From an uncultured Bacteroidaceae bacterium (lineage in GTDB: Bacteria > Bacteroidota > Bacteroidia > Bacteroidales > Bacteroidaceae): 64,000 nucleotides of DNA. This document shows positions 16,045-24,533 of the stretch, piece by piece (the stretch's first letter is position 1; each line of letters opens with the position of its first letter). Location: contig CAJOHO010000001.1 of the NCBI GenBank assembly GCA_905234555.1, positions 49,372 to 113,371 on the forward strand. Reading direction: 5' to 3'. The translations under genes were made by a program, and so were the position numbers. The notes below the pieces were generated by a model that did no database searches, was not told where the DNA came from, and saw only the letters and a program-made list of their open reading frames with translations.

Positions 16045-16611
16045 ATGAAAAGAATCAACTTTTTTGTAATCTTGATTGCCATTTTCTGTGGCTCATCGGT
16101 TTGGGCACAGCAGAGAGCTGGTAACGGAAAACTGTATCCTTACGATAAGGATGTGTATGTGAAGTACTCGATGCAGAGTGGTTACGAAATGATATCTAAC
16201 TACTTTCTGAAGCTGCGGCATCGGTATGTCGAGATTCAGGCTGACGAAGAGTCGGGATGGGACGGTTATCGTGTGGAGGAAGAGGATGGAAAGTACTTTG
16301 TCTTCGACCTGAAAGGAAAACGCTATCAACTCGCTTTCAAGCCTGAGAGCATCGAGAACGCAGAGAAGGACGCCGCTTATTTCGAGAAATGTGAAGAGGT
16401 GGCGAAGGATTATGCCTTGCATCCCGACTGCTACGAGGATGTAACGCTCAAGGATCCTGAGACGAAAGAAAGTACAGGCTGCTACATCGACAAAGACGGT
16501 TCTGAATGGATTCTGGAATCAGAGAATCCTGGCATCCACGTGCTGGAAAAAGAAAACGTCTTCATCCTCTTCGAACAACTAATGTTCATCCATAAGAAAA
16601 CAACACGTTAA
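16045..16611 (+). CDS. Small exported protein of unknown function
   Basis: A 188-residue protein with a signal peptide (VILIAIFCGSSVWAQQ, cleavage near residue 22). The mature part is charged and rich in Glu, Lys and Tyr, with two pairs of Cys (near residues 116 and 153 region: YFEKCEEVA, HPDCYEDV, GCYIDKDG). I recognise no family. It begins 8 bases after the antitoxin stop but has its own export signal, so it may be read through from the higBA promoter without sharing its function. A two-way terminator lies 50 bases downstream. Confidence 0.7.
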   Translation: MKRINFFVILIAIFCGSSVWAQQRAGNGKLYPYDKDVYVKYSMQSGYEMISNYFLKLRHRYVEIQADEESGWDGYRVEEEDGKYFVFDLKGKRYQLAFKPESIENAEKDAAYFEKCEEVAKDYALHPDCYEDVTLKDPETKESTGCYIDKDGSEWILESENPGIHVLEKENVFILFEQLMFIHKKTTR

Positions 16612-16633
16612 CTCTCTCAGGATAGGGGAGATA

Positions 16634-16660
16634 CTTTGCGGGAAAACCGCAAAGCACAGT
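16634..16660 (-). repeat. Hp1 hairpin element
   Basis: Read on the minus strand: ACTGTG, CTTTGCGG, loop TTTTC, CCGCAAAG (8-bp perfect stem, 16634-16641 with 16647-16654). It lies between convergent genes, in the sense of the minus-strand receptor gene. Confidence 0.8.
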
Positions 16661-16700
16661 ATAAGAAAGGCTCAAGGGCAAATCCTTGAGCCTTTCTTAT
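16661..16700. terminator. Bidirectional intrinsic terminator
   Basis: A perfect 17-bp stem (16661-16677 with 16684-16700) with a six-base loop; the arms end in A/T runs (ATAAGAAAGG). It lies between convergent genes ending at 16611 (+) and 16718 (-). Confidence 0.88.
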
Positions 16701-16717
16701 GCTAATCCTGTTGTTTC

Positions 16718-18604
16718 TCAGAAGCTGAGGTTAACGCCAGCCATGAAGTTAGCACCTGGCATGGGGAAGCCGTACATGATTTCGTAGTCCTGATCGAGGA
16801 GGTTCTCACCTCGTGCCCAGAGCTGGAGCACGGAGTTGGCTTGATAGGCAAGGGAAGCTCCGAGCAGGACAAAGCTATCTGTGGAACGGACAGGAGTAAC
16901 GCGAGTGGTGATGTTGTTGATGTACTGGGCGTTGAGATGGGCTGTCCAGCGACCACAGTTGTAGCGTGCACCAAGGAATCCCTTGTAGGCAGGTGCGTAG
17001 GCGATGATGTTCTTCATGTGGAGGTAGCTGTGGTTGGTGGAGAGGGAAAGGTGGCTGTTGAGGCGATAGTCGGCTGAGGCCTCGACGCCGTAGTTCTCAA
17101 TCTCTCCTGTGTTGACATTCTGGCGGTTGACGGTCTGAATCATGTTGTCGCCCTTGATGTAATAAAGGTTCACACTATAGCGGAAGGCTCCCAAGCTCTG
17201 ACGCCAGGAGAGTTCGTAGTTCCAGAGGCGTTCGGGCAGGAGTTCTTCGTTGGATGGTGGGTAGAGGTACATCTCACGCATCGTGGGATTGCGGAAGCCT
17301 TTGCTGACGAGTGCTTTCAGCGTGCTGTTAGAAGTGGGACGAAGGGCGACACCAGCCTGAGGAATCCATTCGTCGCCTGTGATGTTGAGGTAGTCGTACC
17401 GGATACCCGCATCGAGGGTAAGCCAAGGAAGGATGTCTTGACGAATATCTACATAACCTGCGAACTCGTCGCGATGGGAACGTCCAGCCTGCTTCATGTT
17501 GACAATCTGAGGCGTATGGAGGACAGCCCCTGTGGCTTTGTCTGTATAATAGGCTTTGCCATAGAGGTTCTGATAATCGAAGCCGACAGTAAGGCGGTTA
17601 CCCTCGAAGAGACGCAGCGTCTGATACCAGGAAACACCCGTCAGCGCATCCTTGGAACGGAAATAGCGAGTGGTGGGTTCGGCAGGATTATGCGTGCCGT
17701 CGTCGATGCGATGCTGACCCATGTTGGAATACACGCTGAGTGAACCGTCGGTATTGGCATAGTGGTTGTCGATACCAGCACGAATCACGCCACGTGAAAT
17801 CTTCTGGTCGGCGCTGTAGATGGGGTTCTGCACGCTGTCAGGATAGGACGCGTTGAAATGGGAGAAATCGGCATCGAGATAGGCGTTCCAATGGGAAGAG
17901 AAGTCATAGCCCACTTTGAAGTAGGTGCCGAAGAGTTCATAACCCATGCGTGGACGGTGGTTGTCGGATCGGTTATATTGGGCTGCTGCTGTGATGGAGA
18001 GCTTACCGCGTCGTTCCTGATAGGAGGCTTCGGTCTGGAGTGTGCCGTAGCTGCCTCCACCTATATTAATATGTGTCTCGTTGGCATCGTGACCTGGTTG
18101 AAATCCACGTGTGACGATATTGATGACGCCACCCATTGCGTTGCTTCCGTAAAGCACAGAGGCTGGTCCGTGGAGCACTTCTACGCGTTCAGCCATGAGT
18201 GTCTGATAGCTGTCGGCAATGGGATGTCCGTAGATGCCGCTGTACTGCGGATGTCCGTCGATGAGTACGAGCATCTGTCCGCCGCTTCCGCTGATACCGC
18301 GCAAGTTGATGGCACCGGCTGCACCTCCGCTCACGCCGTAGCCCATCATACCGCGTCCGCTGACGAAGAAGCCAGGAACCTGCTGAGAGAGTGTGGAGAG
18401 GATGAAAGGCTGGTTCTGCCCTGTGAGCGCCTGACGGTCGAGAACCGTGACGGTGGTTGGCAGGTAGCGCAGTTCTGTGGCGTTGCGAGTGCCGGTTACT
18501 ACTACGTCTTGCAAGGAAACGGTGGAATCGCTGAGCGTTTGTGCGTTGGCAGGAACTGAGGCGGTCAAAGCCAACAGACTGAGGAGAGTGACAATCTTCT
18601 TCAT
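16718..18604 (-). CDS. TonB-dependent outer-membrane receptor
   Basis: A 628-residue receptor. It has a signal peptide (LLALTASVPANAQ), a TonB box-like VSLQDVVVTGTRN near residue 30, a plug domain (LRGISGSGGQMLVLIDG, ERVEVLHGPASVLYGSNAMG, GGVINIVT) and a 22-strand-type barrel ending in aromatic FMAGVNLSF. It lacks the N-terminal CarboxypepD domain of SusC, so it belongs to the vitamin B12/siderophore/metal receptor group (BtuB/CirA-like) rather than the glycan group. The ligand cannot be read. It follows the LTA-synthase-like gene on the same strand with an Hp1 hairpin between. Confidence 0.9.
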   Translation of the reverse strand: MKKIVTLLSLLALTASVPANAQTLSDSTVSLQDVVVTGTRNATELRYLPTTVTVLDRQALTGQNQPFILSTLSQQVPGFFVSGRGMMGYGVSGGAAGAINLRGISGSGGQMLVLIDGHPQYSGIYGHPIADSYQTLMAERVEVLHGPASVLYGSNAMGGVINIVTRGFQPGHDANETHINIGGGSYGTLQTEASYQERRGKLSITAAAQYNRSDNHRPRMGYELFGTYFKVGYDFSSHWNAYLDADFSHFNASYPDSVQNPIYSADQKISRGVIRAGIDNHYANTDGSLSVYSNMGQHRIDDGTHNPAEPTTRYFRSKDALTGVSWYQTLRLFEGNRLTVGFDYQNLYGKAYYTDKATGAVLHTPQIVNMKQAGRSHRDEFAGYVDIRQDILPWLTLDAGIRYDYLNITGDEWIPQAGVALRPTSNSTLKALVSKGFRNPTMREMYLYPPSNEELLPERLWNYELSWRQSLGAFRYSVNLYYIKGDNMIQTVNRQNVNTGEIENYGVEASADYRLNSHLSLSTNHSYLHMKNIIAYAPAYKGFLGARYNCGRWTAHLNAQYINNITTRVTPVRSTDSFVLLGASLAYQANSVLQLWARGENLLDQDYEIMYGFPMPGANFMAGVNLSF

Positions 18605-18621
18605 GTCGTGTCTGGTTTTTT

Positions 18622-18646
18622 CTCGACGGGGAAACCGTCGAGCACA
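18622..18646 (-). repeat. Hp1 hairpin element after the LTA-synthase-like gene
   Basis: Minus strand: the leader CTGTG follows the TAA stop directly, then CTCGACGG, loop, CCGTCGAG (8-bp perfect stem, 18622-18629 with 18635-18642). Confidence 0.82.
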
Positions 18647-18647
18647 G

Positions 18648-20726
18648 TTAATGAATAATGAGTTGGTTATTGTTCATGCGTTGCATGTATTGCTGGATGA
18701 TGGATTTGGCGTGCCGTTCCATCAGTTGGAGCGTGTCGGCAGGCATCGTACGGAGCACATCGTGCTGGAGCAGAGGATCGGTACGATGCTGGTAGGCATG
18801 GGTGACGTTGGTTCCGTCGAACTGGATGGTGTAATTGCCTCGCACATACTCATAGCCTTCGAACTCTGGCACCCAATGGAGGGCGAAGGTCTGGTCGGCT
18901 GGTGTGTGGAGGATGTCTTCGCCGAAAGCGACGTAGGATTGGTCGTAGCGCAGATAACTGAGTACGGTAGGCATGATGTCGGTCTGTTCCACGGTGCGTT
19001 CGCAGTCGTAACCTTGCAAGGTGGAGTCGGAAGGCACGTAAAAGATGATAGGTACGCAATAATGTCCAAGGGTGGTGCGATAAACAGGATCGACCTGTCC
19101 GCTGACGTGGTCGGCAGTAATCACGAAGACGGTGTTCTTGAACCACGGCTGCTGACTGGCCTTGCGGAAGAACTGACGCATGGCGTTGTCGCTGTAAGCC
19201 ACACACTCCTGAATCTGGTGCCGTCCCTTGGGGAACTTGCCTTTGTAGCGTTCGGGCAGGTTGAAAGGCGTGTGGGACGAAGCCGTGAAGACTGCTGTCA
19301 TAAACGGCTCCTTCATCCGTGTCATCTCGTCGCAGTAGTACTGTAGGAACTCCTCGTCCCAAATGGCCCAGGTGCCGTCGAAGTCCTTGTCACCGTTGTA
19401 GTTGGGGTCTTGGTTATACTCCGTCCGTCCGTAATAGCGTTGGAAGCCTGTGGCGTTGGCGAAGGCCTGAAATCCCATTGAGCCGTTTTCTGCTCCGTGG
19501 AAGAACGCAGACGTGTAGCCTTTCTGCTCACTCAGTTCGCGTGCCAATCCCGACATGTCGTTGAGAGATGCAGGTGTGAGGAACAGCGGCTCTACATAGT
19601 TGGGCAGCGAAGAAAGTACCGACGGCATTCCTTCGATACTCTTGCGTCCGTTGGCGTAGGAATACTGGTAGGTTAAAGCGCCATGGGTGCAGAGGGAATC
19701 GAGGAAAGGGGTGAAAGACTCTGACCTCGTGGGAAAACCACGAGGCACAGTGTTGACAAGTGTGGGATCGTTATAGAAGCCGAAGTGCTGCTTGCTGAAA
19801 CTTTCAAGGATGAACACCACGACGTTCATGGGTCGGAAAGGCTCATTGCTGGCGAGTGGCTCATGGACGGGAGAGTAGAGGGCTGCAGCTTCATCGTCTG
19901 TCATGTAGTGAGGGATGACAAACGGCTTTTTGTTGAAGGTGCGAATGATGGAGAAAGGAGTGTTGAGCACAATGCCAGTCTCTGCTGGTTCGTTGACGTA
20001 CTGGTTGGCATTGCTGATGGTGATGGGACGAGTGGCACGAGTGACGCCGCCTCGCATACCAAACACACATAACGGAGCCATCAGCAGAATGAGCAGCAGG
20101 TTGACCAGCGCCTGTTTCCAGGGTTTTACTGGTTTGACAGACGGATTATCAGAAAAGGCTGTCTTTGGTGCCTTGAATACTCGCCAGAACGCCCATGTGA
20201 ATACTGCTGCGATCAGTACCAAGTACCAGTTAGCCAGAAACTGCTCACCCATGATTTTGGTCATGTTTCCAGCTCCCTCATGACTGAATTCGTTCAGCAC
20301 GGAGATGGTGGTTCGCTTGCCAGTGTATTGGAAATAGACGCAGTCGATGAGGTTGGTATAGACGCAGAGGGAATTGATAATGGTATAGACCCATCGCACC
20401 ACACGATAATAGCCTTTGCGTTCTTTCCAAGGGAGCGGAAAGAGCAGCATCAGCATCACGAGGAGGTTGGTATAGAGAATGGCGGTGGTGTCGAAAATGA
20501 GTCCTGCCCGCATCAGATGGAGTGCATGTGCGAACGTCATCGTTTCGCTGTAAGCATCCCAGTTGACAAAAAGGAAAATGATTCGGCAGAGCGTATAAGC
20601 CACATAGACCATCAGCAGATTCCACAGCCAAGCCTTCAAATGACCCAGATAGGGAGAGCACAAACGCCAACCCCTTTGCAGGATCTCCTTACCTCTTCTT
20701 AATATACTGATGAGCTTTGTTTTCAC
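18648..20726 (-). CDS. LTA-synthase-like membrane sulfatase/phosphotransferase
   Basis: A 692-residue protein: four to five N-terminal helices (about residues 28-230) and a periplasmic alkaline-phosphatase-superfamily domain. Motifs: NVVVFILESFSKQHFGF (metal-binding Glu), NGRKSIEGMPSVLSSLP (candidate nucleophile Ser where LtaS has Thr), FTASSHTPF and ITADHVSG (metal Asp-His). In Gram-negatives such proteins move phosphoglycerol or similar groups onto glycans or lipids; the substrate here is unknown. GTG 20726 is preferred: the longer TTG start at 20762 lies in the promoter. An Hp1 hairpin is translated in frame at about residues 325-335 (TVPRGFPTR). Confidence 0.85.
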   Translation of the reverse strand: MKTKLISILRRGKEILQRGWRLCSPYLGHLKAWLWNLLMVYVAYTLCRIIFLFVNWDAYSETMTFAHALHLMRAGLIFDTTAILYTNLLVMLMLLFPLPWKERKGYYRVVRWVYTIINSLCVYTNLIDCVYFQYTGKRTTISVLNEFSHEGAGNMTKIMGEQFLANWYLVLIAAVFTWAFWRVFKAPKTAFSDNPSVKPVKPWKQALVNLLLILLMAPLCVFGMRGGVTRATRPITISNANQYVNEPAETGIVLNTPFSIIRTFNKKPFVIPHYMTDDEAAALYSPVHEPLASNEPFRPMNVVVFILESFSKQHFGFYNDPTLVNTVPRGFPTRSESFTPFLDSLCTHGALTYQYSYANGRKSIEGMPSVLSSLPNYVEPLFLTPASLNDMSGLARELSEQKGYTSAFFHGAENGSMGFQAFANATGFQRYYGRTEYNQDPNYNGDKDFDGTWAIWDEEFLQYYCDEMTRMKEPFMTAVFTASSHTPFNLPERYKGKFPKGRHQIQECVAYSDNAMRQFFRKASQQPWFKNTVFVITADHVSGQVDPVYRTTLGHYCVPIIFYVPSDSTLQGYDCERTVEQTDIMPTVLSYLRYDQSYVAFGEDILHTPADQTFALHWVPEFEGYEYVRGNYTIQFDGTNVTHAYQHRTDPLLQHDVLRTMPADTLQLMERHAKSIIQQYMQRMNNNQLIIH
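19725..19751 (-). repeat. Hp1 hairpin element inside a coding region
   Basis: Minus strand: CACTGTG, CCTCGTGG, loop TTTTC, CCACGAGG (8-bp perfect stem, 19725-19732 with 19738-19745). It is in frame in the LTA-synthase-like gene and reads TVPRGFPTR. Confidence 0.85.
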
Positions 20727-20759
20727 TATTATTACAGACGATTTTGAATAAATATGTTG

Positions 20760-20767
20760 CAAAAATA
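20760..20767 (-). promoter_or_regulatory. -7 box of the LTA-synthase-like gene
   Basis: TATTTTTG on the minus strand, 33 bases before the GTG at 20726. The -33 box is weak. It is divergent from the promoter at 20777-20808. Confidence 0.45.
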
Positions 20768-20776
20768 CTCATTTCC

Positions 20777-20808
20777 TTTTGAATGAAGAAAAATTATGTT
20801 TATTTTTG
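20777..20808 (+). promoter_or_regulatory. Promoter of the metallophosphatase gene
   Basis: TTTTG (20777-20781), 19 bases, TATTTTTG (20801-20808). Because the -7 box covers an in-frame ATG at 20796, it shows that translation must start at the later ATG, 20826. Confidence 0.65.
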
Positions 20809-20825
20809 CAGAAAGTTTGTATAAA

Positions 20826-22187
20826 ATGAAACAAATCGGTCGAAAAATCGGCATTATCGCTACACTCATCCTTCTGATTTTGGCAGCCGTTCTGCTCATC
20901 AGTCGCTGGAAGATCTGGTTCTACAATCCGCCAGAACCACCTTACCACGGACTTTCGGAACCAGGACGGGTGCTCCTCACTTTCGGAACGGAAGATGAAT
21001 GGTCGCGCAACATCAGTTGGCAATGTGGCGAGGAAGTGAAAGACGCCTGGGTGGAAACTTCCGCTGGAAAACGCATCCTCGCCCAAGGTACTGTCTTTGC
21101 TTCCCGTAGTGGAAAGGCTGCTTATTATGTGGCAAAACTGCGCCGTTTGAAGCCAAATACATCATATCGTTATCGAGTAGTGACTGACGGAAAAGCCTCC
21201 CGTTGGTATCAGTTACGCACTCAACCTCTGAAGCACAAAGAAACGGAGTTTATGTATGTGGGAGATGTGCAGGATACCATTGGTGGACAGGCCAACCGTT
21301 TTCTGCTGGAGGCTTGGCAGCGTCATCCGCAGACGGAGTTCCTGATTTGTGGAGGGGACTTGGTGGAACGACCCATTGACGACTGCTGGGCAGAAGCTTT
21401 CCGTAGTATCGATTCCATCAGCCAGACTCTTCCCGTGCTCTGTGTGACAGGCAATCATGACTACCTGAAGGGGCTTGTGGGAACGCTCGAACGGCGCTTT
21501 TCGTTGGTTTTCTCCTATTTCCTCGATTCTGAGGTTAGCGGCAATCAAGTCTATACCTTGCGTTATGGAGACGTACAGTTTTTCTTGCTTGACAGCAATC
21601 GCGAACTGCCCAACCTTGCCATTCAGCGTGGTTGGTTGCAAGCACAACTCCAGCGGAGTCAAGCTAAATGGAAGATTGTGGTGCTTCACCATCCGCTCCA
21701 TTCCATCAAAGGCTGCAACAACCTGACGCAGTGCTGGATGTTTGATGACTTGGTTAGGGAATATGGTGTGGATCTGGTGCTGCAAGGTCATGAACATGCC
21801 TACGCCCGTATGACCCGCAAACAGGATGATGGCACACCTACTACGCCTGTCTATACTGTCAGTCATTGCTCTCCGAAGAACTATCGTATTGAGTTTGACG
21901 ATAAGTTTGACAAGTTTGGCATTAGCAGTCGTTATTACCAGCAAGTGCGAATCAAGGGCGATACCCTCTCTGTAGCTGCCTACGAGGTTGAGCATCATCA
22001 GCTCTACGACTCTCTGGCTATCGTCAAACCGTCGGCTTCTGCTCCTCCTCACATTCTCGATTACGGGAAACAGATTCCAGAATATATGGAATTCACGCCA
22101 GAATCAGGCAGTAAGAAGGACGAAGCATTTGCACAACGCATACGGGAATACTGCCAAAGACATCCTGAACGACTCCAAAAGCAGTAA
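20826..22187 (+). CDS. Membrane-anchored metallophosphatase, purple-acid-phosphatase type
   Basis: A 453-residue protein: N-terminal anchor helix (about 8-28, IIATLILLILAAVLLI), a fibronectin-like N-terminal domain (about 45-140, LRRLKPNTSYRYRVVTDG) and a calcineurin-like phosphoesterase domain. All metal motifs are present: GDVQD, GGDLVERP, GNHDY, LHHPLH and GHEHAYAR. It should face the periplasm and cleave phosphate esters. Its divergence from the LTA-synthase-like gene across a 99-base gap suggests a shared theme in phosphate or envelope metabolism, though this is only context. The start follows from the promoter position. Confidence 0.9.
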   Translation: MKQIGRKIGIIATLILLILAAVLLISRWKIWFYNPPEPPYHGLSEPGRVLLTFGTEDEWSRNISWQCGEEVKDAWVETSAGKRILAQGTVFASRSGKAAYYVAKLRRLKPNTSYRYRVVTDGKASRWYQLRTQPLKHKETEFMYVGDVQDTIGGQANRFLLEAWQRHPQTEFLICGGDLVERPIDDCWAEAFRSIDSISQTLPVLCVTGNHDYLKGLVGTLERRFSLVFSYFLDSEVSGNQVYTLRYGDVQFFLLDSNRELPNLAIQRGWLQAQLQRSQAKWKIVVLHHPLHSIKGCNNLTQCWMFDDLVREYGVDLVLQGHEHAYARMTRKQDDGTPTTPVYTVSHCSPKNYRIEFDDKFDKFGISSRYYQQVRIKGDTLSVAAYEVEHHQLYDSLAIVKPSASAPPHILDYGKQIPEYMEFTPESGSKKDEAFAQRIREYCQRHPERLQKQ

Positions 22188-22277
22188 CGCAGACAAGAAT
22201 TCTGCCAAATTGTCGCATTCTCATCCCTGTGACATCAATTGGCATAAAGTTTGCCACCTCATCTGCGACTTCACTTT

Positions 22278-22312
22278 TTTAATTCACAATTCATAATTCA
22301 TAATTCACAATT
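22278..22312 (+). repeat. AATTCATAATTCACAATT-type spacer repeat
   Basis: Four imperfect 10-base units (AATTCACA, AATTCATA) upstream of groES. Such A/T spacers are common between Bacteroidales genes; no CIRCE operator is seen here. Confidence 0.55.
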
Positions 22313-22366
22313 AAAAAAGAAGAAAGAAGCAAATATCAAACAACAAACAATAAAAACAAAACCATT

Positions 22367-22639
22367 ATGAACATTCAACCATTAGCAGACAGAGTTCTGA
22401 TTCTTCCCGCTCCAGCGGAAGAGAAAACAATCGGTGGTATCATCATTCCTGACACCGCCAAGGAAAAACCCCTTCAGGGCGAAATCGTAGCTGCCGGTAA
22501 GGGCACAAAAGACGAGGAAATGGTGCTGAAAGTAGGCGACCGTGTCCTCTACGGCAAGTATGCCGGCACAGAACTGGAATATGAGGGAACCAAATACCTC
22601 ATCATGCGTCAAAGCGATGTCCTCGCAGTTTTAGGTTAA
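22367..22639 (+). CDS. groES: Co-chaperonin GroES
   Basis: A 90-residue GroES subunit that caps the GroEL cavity. [20 protein letters not shown], then the mobile loop [32 protein letters not shown] and a final [13 protein letters not shown] are diagnostic. It is directly ahead of groEL, 99 bases apart. The gap holds AATTCCGTAATTCCG repeats and a possible degenerate Hp1. Confidence 0.98.
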   Translation: MNIQPLADRVLILPAPAEEKTIGGIIIPDTAKEKPLQGEIVAAGKGTKDEEMVLKVGDRVLYGKYAGTELEYEGTKYLIMRQSDVLAVLG

Positions 22640-24367
<1,728 letters not shown>

Positions 24368-24406
24368 TCTACAAGCCCGGCACTTTCCGCTTGGGCAAAA
24401 ACCAAA

Positions 24407-24436
24407 GCCCTCGGAGGTCTTTTGACTTCCGGGGGC
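24407..24436 (+). terminator. Strong hairpin after groEL
   Basis: A 13-bp stem (24407-24419 with 24424-24436, two G-T pairs) with a TTTT loop. There is no long T run after it, so it could be a terminator or a 3'-end stabiliser. Confidence 0.6.
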
Positions 24437-24449
24437 ATTAGCGTTTTAG

Positions 24450-24474
24450 TGTGTCCGACGGTTTCCCGTTTTCC
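24450..24474 (+). repeat. Hp1 half-copy, first of a pair
   Basis: GTGTCCGACGGTTTCCCGTT: the leader, left arm and loop match the copy 34 bases on, but the right arm is lost and replaced by TTTTCC. A T run follows. Confidence 0.6.
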
Positions 24475-24483
24475 TTTTTTACA

Positions 24484-24507
24484 GCGTCCGACGGTTTCCC
24501 CGTCGGA
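24484..24507 (+). repeat. Hp1 hairpin element before the S9 peptidase
   Basis: TCCGACGG (24487-24494), loop TTTCC, CCGTCGGA (24500-24507), an 8-bp perfect stem that ends 26 bases before the next ATG. Confidence 0.8.
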
Positions 24508-24533
24508 AAAACATCGAAAAATCGACCTCAACA

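Noticed and set aside
22188..22366. CIRCE operator expected before groES
   Set aside because: I looked for TTAGCACTC and its inverted partner and found none; only A/T spacer repeats are present.
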